From JAMCRM01 sp041685075 (GTDB lineage Bacteria; Acidobacteriota; Terriglobia; Bryobacterales; Bryobacteraceae), in NCBI GenBank assembly GCA_041685075.1, contig JAWLGN010000139.1, forward strand, positions 1-14,290: a stretch of 14,290 nucleotides of DNA, written 5' to 3'. The notes under the pieces are model-generated. The model had not been told where the DNA came from and ran no database searches. It saw only the letters and a program-made list of their open reading frames with translations. The translations under genes and the position numbers were made by a program. Below are positions 1 through 7,900 of the stretch, piece by piece (within the stretch, counting starts at the first letter, position 1; every line of letters begins with the position of its first letter).

Positions 1-291
1 ATCCGGTGCCCAGCCGGGTGCTTCGCGCTGCGGTGGAGTCGCGTGCCCGGTGCGAGGTGCAGCAGCGTGCCAGGGCTGGCCGGGGTGGAGCCGGGTGCCG
101 GCGCCATCCGGTGCAAAGCCGGGTGCCTGGCGTGCCGGCGCCGAGCCGGGTGCTTCGCGCCGGGGTGGAGTCGCGTGCCCGGTGGCGAGGTGCAGCAGCG
201 TGCCAGGGCTGGCCGGGGTGGAGACACGTGCCCGGGCGCGCCGGAGTGAAGTCGCGTGCCGACGCGCCGGGGTGGATCGGCGTGCCGGGCG
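1..291. repeat. Degenerate tandem array, ~26-bp period, with 132-bp higher-order repeat
   Basis: No credible gene lies here. A GC-rich unit of about 26 bp, core roughly CGGGGTGGAGTCGCGTGCC on the plus strand, recurs with divergence. Copies end near 21, 47, 71, 99, 127, 153, 179, 204, 232, 260 and 286, so steps are 24-28 bp. The best-preserved cores are at 29-47, 81-99, 161-179, 214-232, 242-260 and 268-286. On top of this, 12-90 and 144-223 are near-identical (two substitutions and one 1-bp indel), a repeat of about five units. The array stops at the aminotransferase stop codon and probably continues beyond the left edge. Open frames through it are low-complexity Arg/Gly/Ala/Pro text expected from a repeat of this composition. 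It resembles a minisatellite; a role as a transcript end or protein-binding array is possible but not shown. Confidence 0.8.
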
Positions 292-1482
292 CTAGCCGGC
301 GCTTTTCAGGAACTGGCCGATGGAGCGGGTGGCCTGGCGGATACGGTGTTCGTTCTCCACCAATGCGAAGCGCACGTAGCCTTCTCCCAGCGGGCCGAAA
401 CCGACGCCGGGCGATACAGCCACCAGCGCCTTCTCTAGAAGCAGCTTGGAAAATTCCAGCGAGCCGGCGGCGCGGAAACGCTGCGGGATGGGCGCCCACA
501 GGAACATGCTGCCCCGCGGCGGCTCCACTTCCCAGCCGGCGCGCTTCAGCCCGGCAACCAGAACGTCGCGCCGCTTCTGGTAGATGCAGGTGATCTTGCG
601 GGTCTCCTCCTCGCACTCCCGCAGCGCGATGATGGAGGCAATCTGGATGGGTTGGAAGGCGCCGTAATCCAGGTAGCTCTTGATGCGCGCCAGCGCCGCG
701 ATCATCTTGGGATTGCCCATGCAGTACCCAATGCGCCAACCCGCCATGTTGTAGCTCTTCGACATCGAGAAGATCTCCACCGCTACTTCCTTGGCGCCTT
801 CCACCTGGAGAATACTGGGCGCCTTGTAGCCGTCGAAGCAGAGATCCGCGTAGGCGAAGTCGTGCACCACCAGGGTGCCGTGGGCACGCGCGATGCGGAT
901 GATCTCGCGGAAGAAATCCAGCTCCACACACGTTGTGGTGGGGTTGTGCGGGAACGAGATCAACAGCAGCTTGGGCTTGGGCTGATAAATCTTGTACAGG
1001 TCTTCCAGGCGGTTCAGGAAGGTGGCGGGATCCGAGAGCGGCAGCAGGCAGGCCTGGCCCTCCGCCATGATGACGCCGTACTGGTGAATGGGGTAGGCCG
1101 GGTTGGGAGACACCACGATGTCGCCCGGCCCCACGACCGCGAACAGCAGGTGCGCCAGCGCGTCCTTGGCCCCCATGGTGACGATGGTTTCCTTGTCGGA
1201 GTCCAGCTCGACGCCGTAGTTGGCCAGATAGCGCTTGGCGATCTCTTCCCGCAGCCTGGGAATGCCGCGGGAGACCGAATAACGATGGTTGCGCGCATTG
1301 CGTGCGGCCTCCACCAGCTTGTTCACCACCGGACGGGGCGTGGCGCCGTCGGGGTTGCCCATCCCGAGGTCGATCACGTCCAGTTGGGCGGCACGAGCTC
1401 GCGCCTTCATCTCGTTGATAACGGCGAAGACGTAGGGAGGCAGCTTGCTTATGCGGTAGAACTCATCGTGATTTTCGGACAT
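292..1482 (-). CDS. alaC: PLP-dependent class I aminotransferase, AlaC-like (glutamate-pyruvate transaminase)
   Basis: A cytosolic fold-type I PLP enzyme of 396 aa. It is predicted to interconvert pyruvate plus glutamate with alanine plus 2-oxoglutarate. The N-terminal KLPPYVF and GMGNPDGATP (40-49), the SRGIPRLR segment (71-78), FPHNPT (177-182, Asn180 near the cofactor ring), HDFAYAD (207-213, Asp208 to the pyridine N), SMSKSYNMAGWR (239-250, Schiff-base Lys242) and the carboxylate-binding Arg371 in VRFALVEN follow the E. coli AlaC pattern closely, and the length is normal. The closest alternative is LL-diaminopimelate aminotransferase (DapL), a related subfamily; the PDGATP and LPPYVF segments favour AlaC. 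The gene starts at an ATG 10 bp after the sortase stop codon. It has no Shine-Dalgarno sequence, but a TAAAAT box lies 7 nt before the ATG, so it may be co-transcribed with the sortase gene, transcribed leaderless from its own promoter, or both. Confidence 0.87.
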   Translation of the reverse strand: MSENHDEFYRISKLPPYVFAVINEMKARARAAQLDVIDLGMGNPDGATPRPVVNKLVEAARNARNHRYSVSRGIPRLREEIAKRYLANYGVELDSDKETIVTMGAKDALAHLLFAVVGPGDIVVSPNPAYPIHQYGVIMAEGQACLLPLSDPATFLNRLEDLYKIYQPKPKLLLISFPHNPTTTCVELDFFREIIRIARAHGTLVVHDFAYADLCFDGYKAPSILQVEGAKEVAVEIFSMSKSYNMAGWRIGYCMGNPKMIAALARIKSYLDYGAFQPIQIASIIALRECEEETRKITCIYQKRRDVLVAGLKRAGWEVEPPRGSMFLWAPIPQRFRAAGSLEFSKLLLEKALVAVSPGVGFGPLGEGYVRFALVENEHRIRQATRSIGQFLKSAG

Positions 1483-1489
1483 AGAGCTT

Positions 1490-1495
1490 ATTTTA
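1490..1495 (-). promoter_or_regulatory. Candidate -10 box (TAAAAT) for the aminotransferase gene, overlapping the sortase stop codon
   Basis: Read on the minus strand, TAAAAT is followed by 7 nt (AAGCTCT) and then the ATG of the aminotransferase gene. Its TAA is the stop codon side of the sortase gene. No Shine-Dalgarno sequence is visible. A -10 at this distance would put the transcription start at the start codon, giving a leaderless mRNA. No clear -35 was found, so this is tentative. Confidence 0.35.
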
Positions 1496-2134
1496 CGATG
1501 GACTGCGGTTTGGCGGCGGAAGTTGCGCGTATTCGGCCTCTTCCAGCCGCGTTTCCACCACGTAACGCATAGGCGCGGGGCCTATGAAGTAAAAGGGGTA
1601 GCAGGTGATCAGGTTCATGACCGGCTGCTGGGTAGGCTGGAGCGACTTGGTATTGGTGGGTTTGACAATACTGATCCGGGAAACCTTGTAGCGGAATCGC
1701 CCGTAGCGGGTCTCCACCACCAACTCGTCGCCTTTGCGGATGTCTTTGAGGACGCGGAAATGGGTATCGCGGTGGGCGGCAATCACGGCGTTGCCTCGCG
1801 TGCCGGGCAGCGCCGTGCCGCGCACGTGCCCGGGACCCAGCCGCAGCTCCTTCTTGCCCGCGCCGGAAAAGACGAACCAACTGGATTCCAGGCGCGGTAT
1901 GGAGAGCCGGGCCAGGGCGGGTCCCAGGTCCGGAAGCGGCGGCGTTTTGCGGGCCTCGGCATCCGAGCGCTTCCTGGCCTCCTCCGCCGCCTTCCGTTGT
2001 GATTCCTCCCAACGCCTGGCCGCCTGCCGTTGGCTCAGGATCGAGCCGATAAAATCGCGGGCACCCAGGAACAGAAGCACCGCGCCGAGGGCGATCAGCA
2101 ACAGCGAGAACCACTTTTTTCGACTACGGGACAT
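1493..2134 (-). CDS. Sortase, class D-like transpeptidase
   Basis: A 213-aa membrane-anchored cysteine transpeptidase that cleaves a C-terminal sorting signal and attaches the substrate to an amine acceptor on the cell envelope. Residues 8-24 form an N-terminal membrane anchor after a basic SRSRKK start, followed by a charged helical linker (35-63, rich in Glu, Arg, Ala) and the sortase barrel (about 72-195). The catalytic triad is visible: His121 in AAHRDTHF, Cys178 in LITCYPF (the TLxTC-type motif) and Arg190 in APMRYVV. The FYFIGPAPMRY end resembles class D sortases of diderm bacteria. The ATG has AGGAG 10 nt upstream, with a second GGAG directly against the start codon. The preceding gene, 55 bp away on the same strand, encodes a secreted protein with a matching sorting signal, which makes it the likely substrate. 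Confidence 0.9.
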   Translation of the reverse strand: MSRSRKKWFSLLLIALGAVLLFLGARDFIGSILSQRQAARRWEESQRKAAEEARKRSDAEARKTPPLPDLGPALARLSIPRLESSWFVFSGAGKKELRLGPGHVRGTALPGTRGNAVIAAHRDTHFRVLKDIRKGDELVVETRYGRFRYKVSRISIVKPTNTKSLQPTQQPVMNLITCYPFYFIGPAPMRYVVETRLEEAEYAQLPPPNRSPS

Positions 2135-2189
2135 CTCCGGCTGGCTCCTGTTTCTCGGGTGCCCACATTAAGGGACGGCGGCCACGGTC

Positions 2190-2852
2190 TTACGCCCTGC
2201 GGCGCAAAGCCAGTCCGGCGCCCGACAGCGCTCCGCCGGCAAGCAGCATCATGAGCCAGCCGGAGGACGTCACCGGCATGGCCGGCAGCGGCTCGGGCTC
2301 GGCCGGAGCTACCTCGGGAGCCGGCGGCACCACCTGCGCGATCTCCGGCTCGGCGGGCGGTTCCTCTACCGGCGGCGGTGGCGGCGCTTCGGCCACTTCC
2401 TCTTCCGCCACGTAGGTCGCGGCCAAGGTCACCGGCGCCATCTGCTCGCGCATGCGGGCCTTCACCGCGTCGGGAAGCGGAAATTCATAGCCGTAGTTCT
2501 TGCCCTGAACCCAGATTTTGTCAAAGTAATAGTCCGGACCGAAATGGTGCAGAACCACCTTGGTATCATCGGCGGTAAGGGTATCCAGGGCCGGAATGGT
2601 GAGGGCCGACGTTTCGAACTGCCGGCCATCGTTCGAGTGGAACAACAGCACGCGGCTGGCGCCGCCCGGGCTCTCGACTTGACGGATCACGTACGGGCCG
2701 GGCTGCAGCACGTGGTCCCCCACTGTCACGGTGTACGGAAGGTTGACCAGCACTTTGTCGAACTCGCGCGCCTGTGCGTGCGCCACCGCGGGAATGACGG
2801 CGAGGCCTAAGACCAGCGCGCCCGCCGTCCGTAGAATGCTTTTGGATGGCAT
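2190..2852 (-). CDS. Secreted Pro/Glu-rich protein with C-terminal sorting signal (probable sortase substrate)
   Basis: From the ATG the protein has 220 aa. Residues 1-28 form a signal peptide (basic start, hydrophobic LVLGLAVI, cleavage near AHA/AQA). Residues 30-147 form a small globular domain with LPYTVTVGDHVLQPGPYVIR, similar to a common acidobacterial secreted family in which a hydrophobic strand is followed by a G..LPAG(T/P)Y-like turn; its function is unknown. Residues 149-191 are an Ala/Pro/Glu/Val linker suited to spanning the envelope. The C-terminus has MPVTSS (192-197), a hydrophobic stretch (199-215) and RRRA, the tripartite form of a sortase signal with MPVTS in place of LPxTG. 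A GTG at 2864 would add four residues (MHIV) ahead of the same signal peptide; I prefer the ATG because GAGGAG then sits 11 nt away. The sortase gene follows 55 bp downstream. Confidence 0.75.
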   Translation of the reverse strand: MPSKSILRTAGALVLGLAVIPAVAHAQAREFDKVLVNLPYTVTVGDHVLQPGPYVIRQVESPGGASRVLLFHSNDGRQFETSALTIPALDTLTADDTKVVLHHFGPDYYFDKIWVQGKNYGYEFPLPDAVKARMREQMAPVTLAATYVAEEEVAEAPPPPPVEEPPAEPEIAQVVPPAPEVAPAEPEPLPAMPVTSSGWLMMLLAGGALSGAGLALRRRA

Positions 2853-2863
2853 TACGATGTGCA

Positions 2864-2874
2864 CTCCTCTCCTT
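2864..2874 (-). promoter_or_regulatory. Double ribosome-binding site before the sortase-substrate gene
   Basis: The minus strand reads AAGGAGAGGAG. The first AAGGAG is 4 nt before a GTG at 2864, and the second GAGGAG is 11 nt before the ATG at 2852. The start choice is therefore between two in-frame codons four residues apart; both leave the signal peptide intact. Confidence 0.5.
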
Positions 2875-2916
2875 GGGGTTCTCTAGTGTTGAAGGGCGCG
2901 CTTACCGAATCTCCAG

Positions 2917-2931
2917 GGGCCTTGTAGGCCC
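2917..2931. other. Perfect 6-bp stem-loop in the leader of the sortase-substrate gene
   Basis: GGGCCT, a 3-nt loop and AGGCCC form a perfect hairpin about 53 bp upstream of the Shine-Dalgarno region. There is no T-tract, so it is not a clear terminator. The rest of 2875-3123 shows no gene or convincing promoter. Such a short GC hairpin can occur by chance in this composition. Confidence 0.3.
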
Positions 2932-3123
2932 GCTTCCAACTACGCCTGGGAATTTTGCACGCCTGGGGCCAAAGGCGGCCCGGTCCCGCCGGACGCTCGC
3001 GTCGGGCGGCGTACACTGGATGCCGTGCGGCTGTGTACCGGCGCGCTGCGCGATCCGGTACCAACCGCGCCCGCAGGCGCCGATAACCGGGAAAGTTTTC
3101 TACGCCGCGCACGCCGCGGTACC

Positions 3124-3378
3124 CTATAACTCCCCCAGGTTGGCCAACGCCCGGCGGCTGGCCCACTCAGCACCTACCTCGGTCACCATGATGCGATCGC
3201 GCTTCCCCAGAAAGCCCCGCAGCAGCTCTTTCAACTGGGCCGCCGAATAGGTGCTGCGCAAGGCCCACTGCGACTCCATCACCTGGCGCGCCTCGAGCGC
3301 CCGCAGCCGCTCCCGCAGGGATCCGTAGTCGGCATCCTCGGTCAAGTCGCATGTAACCAGATACAATTTCAGTGACAC
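3124..3378 (-). CDS. Small SinR/Cas2-like fold protein
   Basis: An 84-aa soluble protein beginning at a GTG. The pattern is that of the SinR-family/Cas2-like ferredoxin fold: a first strand LYLVTCDL ending in Asp (residue 11, the position of the Cas2 active-site Asp), DY..L...L, a strand around SQWALRS (37-43), a helix with SAAQLKELL, and a last strand after a conserved Asp (KRDRIMVTEV, 59-68). Family members can be nucleases, toxin-like proteins or proteins of unknown role. There is no cas1 gene or CRISPR array in the window, so a role in spacer acquisition is not indicated. The gene is divergent from the radical SAM gene, with 98 bp between the two start codons. No Shine-Dalgarno sequence is present; a TACAAT box lies 6 nt before the GTG. 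The family call rests on pattern and length and is moderate. Confidence 0.6.
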   Translation of the reverse strand: MSLKLYLVTCDLTEDADYGSLRERLRALEARQVMESQWALRSTYSAAQLKELLRGFLGKRDRIMVTEVGAEWASRRALANLGEL

Positions 3379-3384
3379 GCCCCC

Positions 3385-3392
3385 ATTGTATA
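3385..3392 (-). promoter_or_regulatory. Candidate -10 box (TATACAAT) for the SinR/Cas2-like gene
   Basis: On the minus strand TATACAAT ends 6 nt before the GTG start codon. This would place the transcription start at or next to the start codon. No Shine-Dalgarno sequence is present and no strong -35 was seen; TTCTCT about 16 nt upstream is a weak match. Confidence 0.4.
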
Positions 3393-3476
3393 GCCGGGGC
3401 GAAGAAAAAGAGAATCGGGCGCGCGGCCGTGCAACCGTCTGGCGCCCTCCGCATTGCGAATTGCGAGCGAAACAAC

Positions 3477-4964
3477 ATGTACTTGCAGAACTCGACCAAG
3501 ACCGTGGCGACGTTCAAACGGCCACTTGCCGCCAAACTGACCGCGGCGCCGGACAACGAGCGGCACATTCTGGAAGACATTCTGAGCAACCCGGCGATGC
3601 GCGCCATTCTCCGCGTTATCACCAGGCAGGGACCCGACGGTACGTGCTTTTTCGAGCGCCTCTGCGCCAATTACGATCGTCCGGAGAACTGGCGATGGGC
3701 GCTGCCGAGCGCCGCCATCGACTTGGCGCTCACACGGGCGCGCGCCGATAAAGAACTCTGGAAGCGCAAGCTTTTTCACCATCGCCCCACGGTGAAGGCG
3801 CTGGCGCTGGCGGCCCGCAGCGTGGCGCGGCACGGGCTGACGCGGCCGCAGTGGTTCGCGGCGCCGCTCATGGTGGTGTGGAACATCACCCGCGCCTGCA
3901 ACCTGAGGTGCCGTCATTGTTACGAAGACGCTTCCGGCGCGCCGCGGGAGAACGAGTTAACCCTGGAAGAAAAGATTGGGGTGGTGGACCAGATGGGCGA
4001 TGCGGGCGTGCCGTTTCTGGCCATCGCCGGGGGCGAGCCCCTGGTCCTCCGCCATCTCCCCGAGGTGCTTTCGCACGCCACCCGCCGCGGCATTCACCTC
4101 ACCCTGGCCACCAACGGTACGCTGCTCACGCCCGAGCGCGCCGCGCAGTTGAAGGAACTGGGGGTGAAGTACATCGAAATCAGCGTGGATAGCCTGGACC
4201 CGGCGCAGCACGATGCCTTTCGCGGTGTGCCCGGCGCCTGGGAACGCGCCGTACAGGGCATCCGCAACTCGGTGGCCGCCGGCATACGCACCGGGCTGGC
4301 GGCCTGCTTCACCCGCCGCACCGTCCACATGGCGGACGAGATGATCCGCTTCGCCATCGACCTCGGCTGTCAAACCTTCTCGCACTTCAACTTCATTCCC
4401 GCCGGCCGGGGGCGCGCCCACGCCGACCTGGATCTGGAGCCGGAGCAGCGCGAGCGCCTGCTGCGGCTTCTCTGCGACCGCCTGCAGGAGAACCGCATCA
4501 ACATCATCTCCACGGCGCCGCAGTTCGGCCGCGCCTGCGTGACCTACGCGCCGCCCGACGGCCTGTTCGCCACCGGCCACGCGGGGCGCGGGCCCGGCGG
4601 CAAGACCAAGGTACTGGCGCGCTATATCGGCGGCTGCGGGGCAGGACGCTGCTACTGTTGCATCCAGCCCGAGGGAGAAGTCACCCCCTGTGTCTACATC
4701 TCCACGGAGGTAGTCGGCAACCTGCGGCGCAACACGCTGGAGGAGTTGTGGGAGTGCGAGCTTTTCCGCGTGCTGGCGGACCGGGACGACCGTTCCGACC
4801 ACTGCGGCGTCTGCGACTACCGGCTGTACTGCGGCGGCTGCCGTGCCCGCGCCCTGGCCTACACCGGGGACATCCAGGCGGGCGATCCCGGCTGCGCCTG
4901 GAATCGCCCCGTCTGGGATGAGGTCGCGGCGGAGCGCCAAAACCAGTTGCCGGTGCTCCACTGA
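3477..4964 (+). CDS. Radical SAM/SPASM domain enzyme, substrate unknown
   Basis: A 495-aa iron-sulfur enzyme that cleaves S-adenosylmethionine to start radical chemistry. The [4Fe-4S] motif is CNLRCRHC (Cys141, 145, 148), followed by AGGEP (184-188) and ATNGTLL (211-217) of the radical SAM barrel. A Cys-rich C-terminal SPASM region (387-473) has Cys387, 392, 394, 395, 405, 443, 446, 452, 455 and 473, enough for auxiliary clusters. CGVCDYRLYCGGCRARA and the late PGC resemble enzymes of the AhbC/AhbD/NirJ heme-pathway group and peptide-modifying SPASM enzymes, but the substrate cannot be named. Residues 1-130 are an unassigned N-terminal extension with no PqqD-like fold that I recognise. The frame is open back to a GTG at 3372, but that would overlap the divergent gene and add unlike residues, so I chose the ATG at 3477; its Shine-Dalgarno sequence is weak (GCGAG). 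No precursor peptide or heme gene is adjacent. Confidence 0.93.
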   Translation: MYLQNSTKTVATFKRPLAAKLTAAPDNERHILEDILSNPAMRAILRVITRQGPDGTCFFERLCANYDRPENWRWALPSAAIDLALTRARADKELWKRKLFHHRPTVKALALAARSVARHGLTRPQWFAAPLMVVWNITRACNLRCRHCYEDASGAPRENELTLEEKIGVVDQMGDAGVPFLAIAGGEPLVLRHLPEVLSHATRRGIHLTLATNGTLLTPERAAQLKELGVKYIEISVDSLDPAQHDAFRGVPGAWERAVQGIRNSVAAGIRTGLAACFTRRTVHMADEMIRFAIDLGCQTFSHFNFIPAGRGRAHADLDLEPEQRERLLRLLCDRLQENRINIISTAPQFGRACVTYAPPDGLFATGHAGRGPGGKTKVLARYIGGCGAGRCYCCIQPEGEVTPCVYISTEVVGNLRRNTLEELWECELFRVLADRDDRSDHCGVCDYRLYCGGCRARALAYTGDIQAGDPGCAWNRPVWDEVAAERQNQLPVLH

Positions 4965-4981
4965 GGCGGCGCCCGGCCGCC
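4965..4981. terminator. Stem-loop between convergent genes, possible bidirectional terminator
   Basis: GGCGGC, the 5-nt loop GCCCG and GCCGCC form a perfect 6-bp GC stem exactly in the 21-bp gap between the radical SAM stop codon and the receptor gene stop codon. There is no T-tract on either strand, so it would be an atypical intrinsic terminator. Position supports the call more than sequence does. Confidence 0.4.
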
Positions 4982-4985
4982 GCGG

Positions 4986-7900
4986 TCAGAAGGTCAGTTT
5001 CCCGGCCAACGAAATGCGCCGCTGCTCGGGGAATTGCGTGGCGGTTACCTTGCCGAAGTTGCTGTTGACCGGGGCGGTGTTCGGCGGGTTGAACATGGCG
5101 TGGTTCAGAGCGTTCTGCGCTTCGGCCCGCAACTGGAAGCGGACGCGCTCGGTGATCTGAAATGTTTTGAAGACCGAGACGTCCCACTGGTTGAACCCGT
5201 CGGAGCGGGCGCCGTTCAACCGCAGCGGGAAGGTGCGCACGTTGCTGGCTAGTTGCCGCGCGGAGTTTCTTTCGAAACCCGCGTCGGTGTTGAACCACCG
5301 CTCCGCCGTCCGCTGGCTTTTCGGCAGTTGGATGGCGTTGATATCGCCGCCGAAGAACAGGATGTTGCCGAAGTTCAGCGGCGGGCCGGTCTGGCCCTGG
5401 TAGATGCCCTGCACCTGCCAGCCGCCCAGAAGGTGATCCACCCATCCGCGCGCGCCGCTCAGGAAAGCGCGGCCACGGCCGAAGGGAAGTTCGTAGACCC
5501 CGGTGATGGCGATGTGATGCGTGCGGTCCTGGGGCGAGATCACTTCCGTGGGGACGGGATCGGCGCCGTTCAGGAACTCCACCGCTTCCATGAACTTCGA
5601 CCAGGTATAGGAGCCGTGGACCGTGAAGCCCTGCGCAAAGCGCCTCTCCACCCGCAACTGGAAGGAGTGGTACCAGCTATAGCCGATATCGTCGTCCGCG
5701 CTGAGGTCCACGAAATGCGGGTAGGCTTTCAATAATTGTTGGCGCTGTACGTTGGCGCCCGCCAGCCCGGAGCCCGTGAAGTCGTCCATGCCGCGGAAGG
5801 GGTTGGGCCAATTGGTCGTAAGGAAGTTAATAGCGGCATCGTCGCGAACCGGGGAGGTGCTGAGATACCGGAGGGGAACCGCGTTCAGGTTGCGGCTCAC
5901 CCGCAGCAGCGACCCGCGGTTGCCGACGTAGCTCGCGTCCACGAGCACGCGCAACGGAAGCTCCCGCTGAAGCCCGAGGCTCCAGCGCTGCATGTAGCCG
6001 TTGCGAAGCTCGGGGGAGAAGAACGAGGGGGAACGGCCCAGGAACGTGCGCAGGCCGTTCGCCGCACCGGCCGGGGCGAGAAAACCATCGGGGAAGGGAT
6101 CGGCCAGCGTGGCGCGGAACGTCAATCCGTTATCCAGGCTGGGGTTGAGGTTGGTGCGCTGGCTGAAACCCTGCTGGCCCACATCGCTGACGGTAGCCCC
6201 CAACAGTTCATAGAAGATCCCGTAGCCGCCGCGCCAGACAGTTTTGGGAGTCATCTGCCAGGCGAAGCCGAAACGCGGCGCCAGGTTGGTCTTGTCCGCG
6301 TCCCATAAACTGCGTGGAGCGCCGCCCTGGTTGGCGAAGAGCAGCCCGCCCATGGTGCGGAAGGCCTCCACGGGGAGTTCGGGAATCGCCGTCTTGGCGT
6401 AGTTCTCCCGGGCCTGCTCCTGGATGGGATTCACGGTGGTGAAGTCGAAACCGCGGGTAGTGCGGTCGAAGCGTTCCGTGATCGGCGCTTCGATTTCGTA
6501 ACGCAGGCCGAGGTTCAGGGTCAGGGTGGGGGAGACCTTCCAGTCGTCCTGCAGGTAGAAAGCGAAGAAGCTGGATTGCTGGGCCACGCTGGGGTTGTCA
6601 TCGCGTCCGCCGCCGGTGGGCAGACCGAACAGGAAGGAGGCCAGCCCCTGCCCGATGGGCGCCGTGGGGGAGTTGTCGAGCGGTCCGCGGGTCCAGGCGG
6701 CCTGGAAGTCCATGAACGGGGTATAGTCGCCGTAGGAGTAGCGGTTCTCCTGGAAGACGCGGAACTCGCCGCCGAACCGCACCGAGTGGTTGCCCCGGGT
6801 ATGGGTGGCGTTGGCGGTCAGGAAATGATAGTTGGTCGCGGTGGCGACGCCGCTGTTCCGGCTGAGCTGCTGCAAGCCCTGAATGGCCATGCGGGGGATG
6901 GTCACGAGATCCTTGTCGAGCAGATTCGCCAGCCCGGGAGAGAATCCCGCCGAGGCCAGGTCGAAGCCCCGGGAGTCGGGAATCTCGCCGTTCAAAAAGC
7001 GGGTGAAACCGTAGCGGGTATTGAGAATCGTTTGCGGCGAGAGCACATAGACGTCGTCGAGGGAGATGCCGCGATGCCGACGGTATTGTACGTGTCCCAG
7101 GGCGATGTTGTCCGGGAAGCGCCGCGCGGCCGGCTCGTTCAGATCCGACCAGGAAAAAGATCCGAAGACCCGGTGCTTTTCGCTGAAGGTATGGTCCATG
7201 CGCACCGAATGGGAGTAGTAATCGATCTGGGTTCCGATGGGCGCGATGAAGTTATTCCGGCCTTCGGGGTTTTCGGTGGAATTGGGTAAGGGATAGAACT
7301 CCAGCAGACGTGCGGCGACCGGGTCGATGCGGCTGGCGGGAATCAGGTTGCCGGGCAGAGGCTGGCGCGAGAAGCGGCCATTCGGTGCGGGCGCGATGGT
7401 CGCCGGGTCGTAGATCTGGTAGCGCGTCCCCTGCGCCAGCAACTCGCTGAAGTCGCCTTCGCGCTGGCGCACGGTGGGCACCGTGTTGACGCCGGTCTGC
7501 GGGCGCTTGCGGAACAGTTTATCGTAGCCGTAGATGAAGAAGGTCTTGTTCTTGATCACCGGCCCGCTCAGGGTGGCGCGGTAGCGGTTGGTCTGGGTGG
7601 GAGGCCACTGGGATTTCTTTTTCTCCTCGGTGATGGGGCCCGTATTGGGATCGAAGATGAAGCGGTTGACGAAGAAGTTGCGGGTCATCAGGGGGCGCGA
7701 ATAGTGACTGAACCAGAGATCGCCGTGCCAGTCGTTGCCGCCGCTGCGGGTGACGATATTGAAATTGGCGCCGGAGAACCCGCCCTTGCTGGCGTCGAAG
7801 GGCGCGGCCTCCACCTTCATCTCCTGCACCATCTCGGGAGGCGGGGAATAGCTGGCCTGGCCGTTCTGCGTCATGATGGGGTTGCCGTCCAGCGCAAACT

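Noticed and set aside
1..291. CRISPR array
   Set aside because: Units are degenerate and follow one another directly with no unique spacers of constant length; the nearby Cas2-like gene is nearly 3 kb away and has no cas1 partner.
6..593. Plus-strand open frame of 195 codons through the repeat array and the aminotransferase 3' end
   Set aside because: The translation is low-complexity Arg/Gly/Ala/Pro text and half of it is antisense to a well-supported gene.
652..1572. Plus-strand open frame of 306 codons antisense to the aminotransferase
   Set aside because: It is a GC-driven shadow frame; it shows no recognisable domain, while the minus strand carries a complete conserved enzyme.
3372..3476. 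Upstream extension of the radical SAM gene to a GTG at 3372
   Set aside because: It would overlap the start of the divergent gene and add residues with no family resemblance; the ATG at 3477 gives a normal N-terminus.
3957..4961. Minus-strand open frame of 334 codons antisense to the radical SAM gene
   Set aside because: It has Ala/Gly/Val/Arg-rich content without motifs, and the plus strand encodes an intact radical SAM/SPASM enzyme.
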